A model generated the notes under the pieces. The model was not told the DNA's origin. It did not search any database and saw nothing but the letters and a program-made list of their open reading frames with translations. DNA of 41,978 nucleotides from a virus. The stretch lies in the IMG/VR virus record IMGVR_UViG_3300020469_000090, positions 1 to 41,978 of that record. One strand, given 5' to 3'. Below, piece after piece: positions 1 through 7,741 of this stretch. A program made the position numbers and the translations under genes. The stretch's first letter is position 1. Every line of letters begins with the position of its first letter.

Positions 1-615
1 GCTGTATTCTTAGTGTATCCTTTCGGTCAGGGATCTTTCTCAGACGGTATGCCTTTAGGTATCTCAGGTACATTTAACTTTATGTTTGTATTCCAAGCAG
101 AGCACAACATTCTTATGCACCCATTCCATATGGCAGGTGTAGCAGGTATGTTTGGTGGAGCACTCTTCGCTGCTATGCATGGATCACTAGTCACATCTTC
201 TCTAATCAGAGAAACATCTGGACTAGAGTCTCAAAACTATGGTTATAAGTTTGGACAAGAAGAAGAAACATACAACATCGTAGCTGCACACGGTTACTTT
301 GGTAGACTTATCTTCCAGTATGCTTCCTTCAACAACTCAAGAAGTTTACACTTCTTCCTTGGAGCATTCCCAGTCATCTGTATTTGGTTGACATCAATGG
401 GTATCTGCACAATGGCATTCAACCTTAACGGTTTCAACTTCAACCAGTCTGTCGTAGACGCATCTGGTAAGGTAGTTCCTACATGGGGTGACGTGCTTAA
501 CAGAGCAAACCTTGGTATGGAAGTAATGCATGAAAGAAATGCACACAACTTCCCACTTGACTTAGCATCTGCTGAGACATCACAAGTTGCACTAGTTGCA
601 CCTGCTGTTGGCTAA
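1..615 (+). CDS. psbA: Photosystem II reaction-centre protein D1, 3' part (5' end outside window)
   Basis: The frame is open from base 1, so the gene begins before the window. The 204 visible residues correspond to residues 156-359 of a 359-aa D1. With that numbering I see E189-H190 (redox tyrosine partner), H198 (P680 chlorophyll ligand), H215 and H272 (non-haem iron), S264 in the QB pocket, and H332, E333, D342 and A344 for the Mn cluster. The C-terminus follows LDLA with a 15-residue extension, as expected for CtpA cleavage after A344. It is a cyanophage copy of the host gene, placed in the thylakoid to replace photodamaged D1 during infection. No frameshift or intron is visible in this part. 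A hairpin terminator follows. Confidence 0.98.
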   Translation, partial: AVFLVYPFGQGSFSDGMPLGISGTFNFMFVFQAEHNILMHPFHMAGVAGMFGGALFAAMHGSLVTSSLIRETSGLESQNYGYKFGQEEETYNIVAAHGYFGRLIFQYASFNNSRSLHFFLGAFPVICIWLTSMGICTMAFNLNGFNFNQSVVDASGKVVPTWGDVLNRANLGMEVMHERNAHNFPLDLASAETSQVALVAPAVG

Positions 616-638
616 CGCTAATTTATATGATATAATAG

Positions 639-663
639 GAGGGTCTAACGACCCTCTTTTTTT
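639..663 (+). terminator. Rho-independent terminator of psbA
   Basis: A perfect 7-bp stem GAGGGTC/GACCCTC closes a TAAC loop and runs into seven T residues, 23 bp after the psbA stop. The stem resembles the terminator at 7445-7471 (GGGTC/GACCC core). Confidence 0.9.
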
Positions 664-741
664 ATGCATATTATTACACTAATAACAATCGTTATTATTT
701 CGTCAGCAATCATTGTACTTAAGGTTTATAACCCCCACTAA
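664..741 (+). CDS. Candidate 25-aa single-span membrane peptide
   Basis: An ATG right after the psbA terminator T-tract opens a 25-codon frame ending TAA. The peptide is almost wholly hydrophobic (residues 2-20, rich in I, V, L and T) with a polar C-terminus (KVYNPH). Its size and shape recall the tiny single-helix subunits of photosystem II or cytochrome b6f, but I cannot match it to any of them. No Shine-Dalgarno is visible and it could be chance coding in an A+T-rich gap. Its stop codon is part of the late-promoter-like box at 738-744. Confidence 0.3.
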   Translation: MHIITLITIVIISSAIIVLKVYNPH

Positions 742-744
742 ATA
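738..744 (+). promoter_or_regulatory. T4-type late promoter box CTAAATA
   Basis: CTAAATA begins 28 bp before the ATG at 766. The same box and spacing recur before many virion genes in this window, matching the gp55/gp33-type late promoter of T4 relatives. Confidence 0.6.
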
Positions 745-765
745 AAGTGTAGGTGAATACAAAGA

Positions 766-3700
766 ATGTCTGCTGAGGCGATAAGAAATATAGTTGATAG
801 GTGTTATGCAACACCGACTGGTATCCTAATGCCTAACACATTAGACCAGTTAAATCCTTTTGTACCATCAACATCATCACAAGGACCACAGCAACCTCAA
901 GTAGATCCTGGAGATGTTGTAAGAAATTTAGTTGGTAGATGTTATAGTGATCCAATACCTAACAAACCCAACCCATTAGACCCAGTAAATCCACCTCCAA
1001 CTGGTCCACCACCAGAGACAGCTGATCCACAACCAACTCCTCCAGAGATTATAAGGAGGTTGGTTGAGAGATGTTATCCAGATCTACCACCATTAGAACC
1101 AGTACCAGATGATCCTGATATACCTGATCTAACTACGCATATAGATTTTCCTTGGATACCTTGGCTTACTACTTGGCATTATGGACCACCTCCAGAGATA
1201 ACTATAACGATTCATCCTCCAACTCCACCTGGTACACCAATTATCAGGAAGATAACGAAGGACGGGGATGATTGTGCTTTAGTTGCGAAGTTTTTTAGAG
1301 AAGATCCACCACCAACAGGTCCACTTAGAGATCTTCCTGACTATGAAGAGATGAGGAATGGTAGACTATTAAAGTCACCTGGATGGTGGGAGCACACAGG
1401 GACTGGTGAAAAATATTATTGTGATCTTTCTGAACCATTCGATCCAGATTGGAGTGAGTGTGTAAGGAAGGCACAAGAGTGTATGTTCAGACAGTATGTG
1501 GGTGGAGGATGGAGACCACCCAAGGCAGACTGTAGTGCTTACTGGCCTAATGGATGGAGTGGTAACACTGGTGAAGTATGTGTAGAGAATTGTTACCCAG
1601 ATCGTATACCTATCTACGAGTCATACTATGGCACAGGCAATCTTAATGTGCAGTTTGATTCCTCTGGAAATATAGTTACCACTGGTAGTGGTACAGCTAC
1701 TGTCACATTAAAACTACAATGGAATGATAGACCGTCAACTTATGGTACTGCTGTCGATACTATATCAGTAGGAGGTAAGACATTTACTAGAGTTGGTAGA
1801 TCTGGAGAGCAGGTAGAGACTATTCAAATTACTACTGCTGGTACTCTTACTACTACCTTTACAGGATTACACGCAGCAAATAGCACTTTAAATATTGTAG
1901 ATAATAATACTAGGATCTGCATGAAGGATGGTGGTGGTAATGATTGTAATGCTAACTTCATAATAGTATCTACTAACAGTGCTTCTGACCATGCATACTA
2001 TTCTACTGGTGCTAAGGCAGGTTATACATTAACTGATAGTCAAGCAGTATTTTACATACTAAGGGAGGAGATAGCAAATGTAACTGTCCCATTGTTTAGA
2101 TTCTTTTCTACAAGCAACACAGATACATTCCTGACTACTAATCCAGGTCAACCTGATTCTCCTGGCGTAGGTGAGAGAGCAACCATGAATGCTTCTGGTC
2201 AGGGTGGAGGTGAAGTCATCGGACATATCTTCCCCACTGCAGCTAGCATGGCCAGCTATCTTGCTGAGGATGAGCAAGCAGAAGCATTGCATAGATTGTG
2301 GTCACCCAATCCATTTGATCACAAGTATACTATTGATGGTGACTATGCTGGTGGTTTTCCTGTGAAGTTACCAGATTATTTTGCATATCGTATACCCAAG
2401 TCACCTACAGCAGACGTTAGTATCCAAATGGATATTGAGAAAGGAGGAGCAGGATATGATAATGCTGTTGGATTCTACCTAGCAGATGAGACTGGACCCA
2501 AGTATGGAAGGATGGTATGTAACAGTGCTAGGAGTGGTACTGAAATGTATCATGCATACGTACCTTCTGCTAAACTAAACAACTATGCAGGAGGGACAAT
2601 GGGATTCTTCCTTATCCCTAATGGTGGTAATGATAATACACTTGTTTCCAATCAGGAAATAGTATTTGAGCAACTTAATGCTCCTTACAGTGGAGGATTC
2701 AGAGGCACAGGTATTCTTTCAGGACAGAGTAACTACATTCTCTTTAGTGATAGAAGATGGAATCCTAATGATAAAGACCAGACTAGGTGGCAAGGTAAAG
2801 ATATTCAGATGTGGGAAGACCTCATCGCAGGTGATGATGACTATGATGATCTAAGATTCTGGCATAAACTTTCTTACACCTTTGGTGGGTATACTTATGA
2901 GGGTATACAGGGTTATGTTTACTCGAAACTTCCACCACCTAAAGTGATGAGGAAGATAGATCCTCATGTTAAATGTGAGACTAGAATACTAGAGCGATCC
3001 TTTAAGGATGTGATGGTAAGACGCATGGACTGTGGTGTTAAGTTACCTACCATGCAACCAGGTAATGATCAGGACTGGGAGTGTGCTGCATGTAAGGATG
3101 ATAATAGGTGGTATGTAAACCCAGCAACATTAGCATGGCGTATTACTGACGGTGGAGGTACACAACTTACCAATTCAGTTTTGGAGAAGGGTAGTTGGGT
3201 ACAGGTAGGTGCATCAAATAATCCTGGTAATCCTTGGTCGCAGCACATGATTGACTATGGTATCTACCCAGTTGTACCACTAGATGATCAGACGGATCCA
3301 CACATAGGCACATGGCAAGTGCATACTTCAACATTCACTAGTGCTGGTGGTGATTACTATTTAAAAATAGAAACTGATAACTATGGATACGTTAAGATCA
3401 CGAATCCTAGTGGCAGTGTTATTGTAAACACTGAGATCAATTACTCTAATGGTTTTGGTAGTGAGACTCTTTATCTACAAAGTCTTAGTGCAGGTAATTA
3501 TACTCTAGAGACTAGGGTTATGAATTATAAGTGGGGCAATTATAATATTAGGTTAAATACTGAGCAGACTATAAAAGCAACAGCAATGGGTGGTACCATG
3601 AGATTCATCTCTATGGGTGGTATCACTGGTGGTATCTTTGGATCCTGTATGACCTTTACTCTTCAGATGAAGAAGAAGGATTCTACTGGTACTATTACAA

Positions 3701-5691
3701 CTTTATTCACCAAACAATACGAAGCAGACCATTGGCCTCGCATAGGAGGAGATTTATATGATCAGGACATTGTAATTTCAGGTGGAAATGCTACTGCTGA
3801 TCCTGTAGTACCACCAGATGAATTAATCTTTGAGTTTGTTAGTATTGATTCTGGTCCTGTTACTGGTGACATATCATTGGATTGTGGTTTCTATGATACT
3901 GAGCAGAAAACATTTGATGGAGTATTCAAACTGCATATTGGTACCCATTCAGGTGACATGTATATTGGAAAGAATCAAGGTAACCCAACTAATAACCCAG
4001 AGCCTAAAGAGGGTGGAGAGGTAGAAGGATTTGCATTATCATTCCGTCCTACTAATAGAGGAGAGTGGGAGTGGGAGCCTGGTTCTAAGTACAACGATTC
4101 ACTACCTAACCCTGCTGCTTACGATGATACTATTGACTATCTTATTAATGATACTGTTACTAATGCATCTAAGATTTATAGGGCTACTAGTAGTATATCT
4201 TCTGGTGGTGGAGCACCAACACATAGCTCAGGTACCAGTAGTAACTGGCAGTATGTGTCTGGTTTGAATGTTTCATGGGCAGAGGATAACGTACCTGATC
4301 CTGGATATCCATACACATATGTCTGGTATAATAATCAGATAGTATTAATGCATGGGTCACAGCAGTTAGAACCTGATGTTCCTGGTAATACTAGACTGTT
4401 TAATAATCCATTGCTTCCTAACATACAAGGTGGATACATAGACACTGGTTACCTGTATGATAAGAGTGATTATTTCTCTGAGACTATATTTAATGGCCAG
4501 CTTCCATCATACAACTATAGAAAACTAACTGGGTGTTACAACCACCTGGTAGAGGACTTCCTTATTACTAAGATAGACACCTTGAGTGGTACCACTATTT
4601 CAGAGGCACAGAATATTGTGCTGTCTGAATTCGCACCTAGTACCTTCGCACTAGGATCAAAATCTTGGTATGTTTTGGGAAGCGATGGCCAGATGAATAA
4701 ATGGTATGTTAACCCAGCATGTATAGCATGGCGTATCACTGAAGGATCCACTCAGGTTGCTACTTCTGTTGAGCATAAGGGTGACTGGGTAGTGATAGGT
4801 GAGCCAAATAATCCTGGTAATGGTTGGACACAGCACATGATTGACTATGGTATCTACAGAGTCAAACCAGATGATGATCAGATAGATCCTTACATAGGTG
4901 AGTGGCAGACACATACTGCTACTGTTAACTTCCCTAACTCAACCTCATACTCTATGAGAATAGAGTCTGATAACTGGGGATGGTTGAAGATTACAAACTC
5001 TAGTAACTCAGTAATATATGATGCTGAGATTACCTATACTGCTGGTGCAGGTGGTCAGACTATCCCCTTGACATTAGCGTCGGGAGACTATACTATAGAG
5101 ACTAGGGTCAAGAATAGGAATGTCCAAGGTGGTACGTATCAGGAAACAGTTGATGCCATATGGAATGGTAACGATCAGTCTCCAGTCAGGGATACCTACT
5201 ACTCACCAACGACATTCATACATGACTATACTCTGGATAATTATCATGGCACTGGTGGATCAAACTATGCAGATGCATGTAAGATTCGTATCGGTATCAC
5301 ATTCTATCCAATAACCTTTGATAAGACTACAGGATCTAAGCAGGTGCACTACTGGCAAGCACTAATTAATGTGATAGATGTTATAGATAAAGGCAAAGGG
5401 TATGCAAAGGGGTCAGAGTTTGTGCTAACATGGCCTCCTATGAGAGATAAAGCGGTAGAAGATCCAGCAACTACACCTTACTATCCTGATCAGGAATCAG
5501 GTTTTGCATTACCATCTAACAAGTTACTTGCGTGGTGGGAGAATGAAGACCTAGTAAGACGTAGTGTTAAGGAAGCATTCTATCAAGAGTCTCACAACAA
5601 AGACTCTGTAGTATGGTATAGTGCTACAGACAAAGCAAGATTCCGAGTTAAATTTAAGTTAACTCTTACACAAGTAACAGATCCACCTTAA
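766..5691 (+). CDS. Very large virion-type structural protein (1641 aa)
   Basis: I do not recognise a named family for the whole protein. The first ~130 residues are proline-rich and carry three copies of an R-x-(I/L)-V-x-R-C-Y motif at about residues 7-14, 53-60 and 97-104. Around residues 430-530 a RFF...TFLTT...LHRLW pattern resembles DUF5648-type repeats. Around 555-640 a YDNAVGFYLAD...GTMGFFLIPNGG pattern resembles DUF4114. A ~145-residue module occurs twice (about 780-925 and 1310-1452), sharing WYVNPA...AWRIT, NNPGN.W.QHMIDYGIY and IETD/IESD blocks. There is no signal peptide. Size, Gly/Ser/Thr-rich beta character and a late-promoter box upstream suggest a tail- or capsid-associated appendage. 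The role is inferred, not shown. Confidence 0.6.
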   Translation: MSAEAIRNIVDRCYATPTGILMPNTLDQLNPFVPSTSSQGPQQPQVDPGDVVRNLVGRCYSDPIPNKPNPLDPVNPPPTGPPPETADPQPTPPEIIRRLVERCYPDLPPLEPVPDDPDIPDLTTHIDFPWIPWLTTWHYGPPPEITITIHPPTPPGTPIIRKITKDGDDCALVAKFFREDPPPTGPLRDLPDYEEMRNGRLLKSPGWWEHTGTGEKYYCDLSEPFDPDWSECVRKAQECMFRQYVGGGWRPPKADCSAYWPNGWSGNTGEVCVENCYPDRIPIYESYYGTGNLNVQFDSSGNIVTTGSGTATVTLKLQWNDRPSTYGTAVDTISVGGKTFTRVGRSGEQVETIQITTAGTLTTTFTGLHAANSTLNIVDNNTRICMKDGGGNDCNANFIIVSTNSASDHAYYSTGAKAGYTLTDSQAVFYILREEIANVTVPLFRFFSTSNTDTFLTTNPGQPDSPGVGERATMNASGQGGGEVIGHIFPTAASMASYLAEDEQAEALHRLWSPNPFDHKYTIDGDYAGGFPVKLPDYFAYRIPKSPTADVSIQMDIEKGGAGYDNAVGFYLADETGPKYGRMVCNSARSGTEMYHAYVPSAKLNNYAGGTMGFFLIPNGGNDNTLVSNQEIVFEQLNAPYSGGFRGTGILSGQSNYILFSDRRWNPNDKDQTRWQGKDIQMWEDLIAGDDDYDDLRFWHKLSYTFGGYTYEGIQGYVYSKLPPPKVMRKIDPHVKCETRILERSFKDVMVRRMDCGVKLPTMQPGNDQDWECAACKDDNRWYVNPATLAWRITDGGGTQLTNSVLEKGSWVQVGASNNPGNPWSQHMIDYGIYPVVPLDDQTDPHIGTWQVHTSTFTSAGGDYYLKIETDNYGYVKITNPSGSVIVNTEINYSNGFGSETLYLQSLSAGNYTLETRVMNYKWGNYNIRLNTEQTIKATAMGGTMRFISMGGITGGIFGSCMTFTLQMKKKDSTGTITTLFTKQYEADHWPRIGGDLYDQDIVISGGNATADPVVPPDELIFEFVSIDSGPVTGDISLDCGFYDTEQKTFDGVFKLHIGTHSGDMYIGKNQGNPTNNPEPKEGGEVEGFALSFRPTNRGEWEWEPGSKYNDSLPNPAAYDDTIDYLINDTVTNASKIYRATSSISSGGGAPTHSSGTSSNWQYVSGLNVSWAEDNVPDPGYPYTYVWYNNQIVLMHGSQQLEPDVPGNTRLFNNPLLPNIQGGYIDTGYLYDKSDYFSETIFNGQLPSYNYRKLTGCYNHLVEDFLITKIDTLSGTTISEAQNIVLSEFAPSTFALGSKSWYVLGSDGQMNKWYVNPACIAWRITEGSTQVATSVEHKGDWVVIGEPNNPGNGWTQHMIDYGIYRVKPDDDQIDPYIGEWQTHTATVNFPNSTSYSMRIESDNWGWLKITNSSNSVIYDAEITYTAGAGGQTIPLTLASGDYTIETRVKNRNVQGGTYQETVDAIWNGNDQSPVRDTYYSPTTFIHDYTLDNYHGTGGSNYADACKIRIGITFYPITFDKTTGSKQVHYWQALINVIDVIDKGKGYAKGSEFVLTWPPMRDKAVEDPATTPYYPDQESGFALPSNKLLAWWENEDLVRRSVKEAFYQESHNKDSVVWYSATDKARFRVKFKLTLTQVTDPP
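781..1077 (+). repeat. Threefold RxxVxRCY peptide repeat in the 1641-aa protein
   Basis: Codons for IRNIVDRCY (781-807), VRNLVGRCY (919-945) and IRRLVERCY (1051-1077) recur every 44-46 residues, separated by proline-rich linkers. The spacing suggests three equivalent docking peptides or an N-terminal attachment region. Confidence 0.8.
3103..3540 (+). repeat. Internal module copy 1 of the 1641-aa protein
   Basis: Residues ~780-925. It shares WYVNPA, AWRIT, NNPGN, QHMIDYGIY and a C-terminal LETRV block in the same order with copy 2 at 4693-5121. This is an old internal duplication at clearly diverged identity. Confidence 0.85.
4693..5121 (+). repeat. Internal module copy 2 of the 1641-aa protein
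   Basis: Residues ~1310-1452. This is the second copy of the module at 3103-3540, with WYVNPA, AWRIT, NNPGN, QHMIDYGIY and IETRV in the same order. Confidence 0.85.
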
Positions 5692-5695
5692 TATT

Positions 5696-6064
5696 ATGGC
5701 AGGTTTTAACCCACGAGAGACAGCAGCAGAGAGATCTCTAGAGAAATCTTCTAGAGAGTTGAGGACTCTTAAGAATATCATCGAGAAATATAAGGATGAT
5801 CCGAAGGGCAAGAAGAAGATGCTCAAGAAGATGCAGAAGTATTGGAAGAGTCCTATCGCAGAGATAAAGGGACTCGACTACAAACCGAAGGGAGTTGACT
5901 GGACACCCCCTGAAGATTTGCAGCAGAATTTGGAAGCAATGGCCGAATATGTGGACCCACGTGAAGAGTGTGTTGATTCCGAGATAAATAACAGTTCGTT
6001 AACAGAGGCACAGGAAACTGAGCTTCGTGATAGACTTACTAAAAACAGCAAAACTAATGATTAA
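5696..6064 (+). CDS. Conserved-type hypothetical protein, Lys-rich coiled-coil N-terminus
   Basis: A 122-aa protein starting 5 bp after the stop of the giant structural gene, so probably co-transcribed with it. Residues 1-50 are charged and helical, with a very basic stretch (KGKKKMLKKMQKYW). The C-terminal third is acidic and polar (EECVDSEINN, EAQETELRD). No membrane segment or signal peptide is visible. I do not recognise the family. Its position suggests a small partner or chaperone of the preceding virion protein, which is inference only. Confidence 0.65.
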   Translation: MAGFNPRETAAERSLEKSSRELRTLKNIIEKYKDDPKGKKKMLKKMQKYWKSPIAEIKGLDYKPKGVDWTPPEDLQQNLEAMAEYVDPREECVDSEINNSSLTEAQETELRDRLTKNSKTND

Positions 6065-6308
6065 TCTGGAGGAAAAGTTTGGGTCTTACATTAATAGTAG
6101 TAAGACTTTTAGAATCGATGGAGTAAATGAATCAGTAACAGGGTATGGATACCACTGTGATGGATCAGATATTAAAGGTTACTGGGTCAATACCACTCAC
6201 TTTAAACTCTTTTATAATTTGAATGAACAATTTATCAGAATGGTACCGTTGAATGACTTGGAAGACACAACCACTGTTTCCCCATCCCCTATCAGAGTCG
6301 AGCATTAA
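6057..6308 (+). CDS. Hypothetical protein, 83 aa
   Basis: The ATG at 6057 overlaps the preceding stop by 8 bp. A GTG at 6027 is also in frame but would overlap by 38 bp, so I prefer the ATG. The protein is small, with an aromatic and glycine-rich middle (GYGYHCDGSDIKGYWVN, then LFYNLNEQFIRMVPL) that looks like a compact beta fold. It overlaps the next gene by 56 bp in another frame, unusual even for this packed genome, so either the end of this gene or the start of the next may be shorter. No family recognised. Confidence 0.5.
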   Translation: MINLEEKFGSYINSSKTFRIDGVNESVTGYGYHCDGSDIKGYWVNTTHFKLFYNLNEQFIRMVPLNDLEDTTTVSPSPIRVEH

Positions 6309-6846
6309 CCCAGAAGTCTGTGATATTCTCACAGATATGTTACAGGAGTATGATTTCTCTGAGGATGAAGACGGACTGAGTGCTGTCACTATTAACAAGC
6401 ATGTGTTACATAACAAGTCGGCAGTGCTGGACTACCTTACTAGGAAAGTAAGGCAGGCTATTTGTGACTTGGGATACCATTGTGATGTCCAGATTACTAC
6501 CTCATGGTTCACTGCTACACTAAATGGTGGGTCAGCAGATGAGCATGCACATTGCAACTCTTGGTTTAGTGCCATAGTATATTTCGACGAGTATGATATA
6601 GATTCTGCTCCAATACAGTTTGTAAACCCTCCACAAGGGGTCTACGTGAGTCCTAGCACAGATAATGAATATAATGCTACCGATCACGTTATAGTGCCTT
6701 CTAAGGGCACTATCCTATTGTTCCCAAGTAGTATAAGACACCGAGTGTTAAAGAATTACTCTCAGTATGAGAGATACTCACTAGCATTCAACGTTTTACC
6801 TAAAGGTATGATAGATGTCGGTGACTCCTCTTACCTATACCAGTGA
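6253..6846 (+). CDS. 2OG-Fe(II) oxygenase-like protein (copy 1)
   Basis: A 197-aa protein with the double-stranded beta-helix signature of 2-oxoglutarate/iron dioxygenases: H98-A-H100-C-N near the metal site, a PSKGTILLFPSSIRH block ending in H163, and R174 in RYSLAFN that would bind 2-oxoglutarate. This matches the small phage and bacterial group typified by TIGR02466. It shares its C-terminal layout (FP..IRHR, then P.G.ID.G..S.L) with the gene at 12968, so the two look paralogous. Substrate unknown. Candidates are protein side chains or DNA bases. Lengths and spacing look intact. Confidence 0.75.
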   Translation: MTWKTQPLFPHPLSESSINPEVCDILTDMLQEYDFSEDEDGLSAVTINKHVLHNKSAVLDYLTRKVRQAICDLGYHCDVQITTSWFTATLNGGSADEHAHCNSWFSAIVYFDEYDIDSAPIQFVNPPQGVYVSPSTDNEYNATDHVIVPSKGTILLFPSSIRHRVLKNYSQYERYSLAFNVLPKGMIDVGDSSYLYQ

Positions 6847-6866
6847 GGGAACTGTCACAAGGGGGG

Positions 6867-6893
6867 TTGACGCTTATGCAAATCTGGTATAGT
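6867..6893 (+). promoter_or_regulatory. Sigma-70-like promoter (TTGACG...TATAGT)
   Basis: TTGACG at 6867-6872 is followed after 15 bp by TATAGT at 6888-6893. Spacing is short, but it overlaps the late box at 6893-6900, so the leader may be transcribed by both modified and unmodified host polymerase. Confidence 0.45.
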
Positions 6894-6900
6894 ATAAATA
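6893..6900 (+). promoter_or_regulatory. T4-type late promoter box TATAAATA
   Basis: An exact TATAAATA box in the 176-bp gap before the exported-protein gene at 7023. A transcript from here would begin near 6905-6908 and carry the hairpin leader at 6932-6992. Confidence 0.65.
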
Positions 6901-6931
6901 CTTCTTAACAAAGGACTCGAAAATATCGTAC

Positions 6932-6992
6932 CCCTGTGTTGAATGAAAAACAGATCCCATGTCGGGGGTCTTATCATCCGCAGGGTTTTTTT
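6932..6992 (+). ncRNA. Structured leader or small RNA ending in a terminator-like hairpin
   Basis: CCCTGTG (6932-6938) pairs with CGCAGGG (6979-6985), directly followed by seven T. An inner stem GATCCC (6953-6958)/GGGGTC (6965-6970) fits inside. ACCCC at 6930-6934 could instead pair with GGGGT at 6965-6969, competing with both stems. With a promoter at 6893 this gives an ~85-nt terminated RNA, or an attenuator before the gene at 7023. No function is shown by sequence alone. Confidence 0.45.
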
Positions 6993-7022
6993 AATGCCCG
7001 TGCGAGACACTTAAACACAATC

Positions 7023-7418
7023 ATGTCAATCAAATCAACAATCGCTGCTGTAGCAGCATCACCTTTCCTCTTCGCTGGAGCCGCTTTTGCTGGTCCTTAC
7101 GTGAACGTTGAGAGCAACTTATCTTATCCTGATGGAGAGTACTCCGCAGCAACTACCGATGTCCATCTTGGATATGAAGGTACAGCAGGTGCTGAAGGTA
7201 AAATTGCATACTACGTACAAGGTGGTCCTTCACTAGTACACAGCGAAACTGCTGACGATACAGAGACAGAAATCTCTGCAAAGATCGGTGCTTCTTACCC
7301 TGTATCAGATTCAACTGGCGTTTATGCTGAGTTATCTGGTGCTACTGCTGGAGAAGACAGCGATGGCGATACCATCCGTAACTACGGTGCTAAAGCAGGC
7401 GTTAAGTTTACTTTCTAA
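7023..7418 (+). CDS. Small exported outer-membrane beta-barrel-like protein (131 aa)
   Basis: I chose the ATG at 7023 because it gives a clean signal peptide: MSIKS, a hydrophobic Ala-rich core, then AGAAFA with cleavage before GPYVN. An upstream in-frame start at 6936 would put the leader hairpin in the coding region. The mature chain shows alternating strands (VNVESNLSY, VHLGYEG, KIAYYVQGG, VYAELSGA, YGAKAGVKFTF) and ends in phenylalanine, the outer-membrane barrel signal. It is acidic in the loops. At ~108 mature residues it is too small for a general porin, so it may oligomerise. Terminated by 7445-7471. Confidence 0.7.
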   Translation: MSIKSTIAAVAASPFLFAGAAFAGPYVNVESNLSYPDGEYSAATTDVHLGYEGTAGAEGKIAYYVQGGPSLVHSETADDTETEISAKIGASYPVSDSTGVYAELSGATAGEDSDGDTIRNYGAKAGVKFTF

Positions 7419-7444
7419 AACAGAGAGTTAACGCTTTACTATAT

Positions 7445-7471
7445 AAAGGGTCTCTAATGAGACCCTTTTTT
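7445..7471 (+). terminator. Rho-independent terminator
   Basis: AAAGGGTCTC pairs perfectly with GAGACCCTTT around a TAAT loop and ends in a T-run. It closes the exported-protein transcript before the glutaredoxin gene. Confidence 0.9.
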
Positions 7472-7489
7472 CTTTCCACTATTATTAAT

Positions 7490-7741
7490 ATGGCCAAACA
7501 ACCAGGAAACACCGCCATCTATACTCGTGAAGGGTGTGGATTCTGCACAAAGATTAAGGAAGTTTACAAATCTAAGGCATGGGGCTTTGCAGAATACAAA
7601 TTAGATGTTAACTTTACTAGAGAGCAGTTTAAAAAAGAATTTGGACCTGCTGCTACCTTCCCTCAAGTTATAATTGCAGGTTATAAGATAGGTGGTTGCA
7701 CCGAAACTGTTAAATACCTCCGAGAAAACACTTACTTATGA
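7490..7741 (+). CDS. Glutaredoxin
   Basis: An 83-aa thioredoxin-fold protein with the dithiol active site C16-G-F-C19, a TFPQVII segment carrying the cis-proline, and the GG(C/S)TE glutathione-binding turn near residue 70. I use the ATG at 7490. The longer in-frame start at 7457 lies in the terminator hairpin. Expected role: glutathione-dependent reduction of phage or host ribonucleotide reductase and other thiols in the cytoplasm, supporting dNTP synthesis. It overlaps the next gene by 4 bp (ATGA). A third Cys follows the GG turn. Confidence 0.92.
   Translation: MAKQPGNTAIYTREGCGFCTKIKEVYKSKAWGFAEYKLDVNFTREQFKKEFGPAATFPQVIIAGYKIGGCTETVKYLRENTYL

Noticed and set aside
6027-6056. GTG start extending the 83-aa gene upstream
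   Set aside because: It would overlap the previous gene by 38 bp; the ATG at 6057 gives the short overlap usual here.
6936-7022. N-terminal extension of the exported-protein gene
   Set aside because: It would place the leader hairpin and T-run in coding sequence and spoil the signal peptide.
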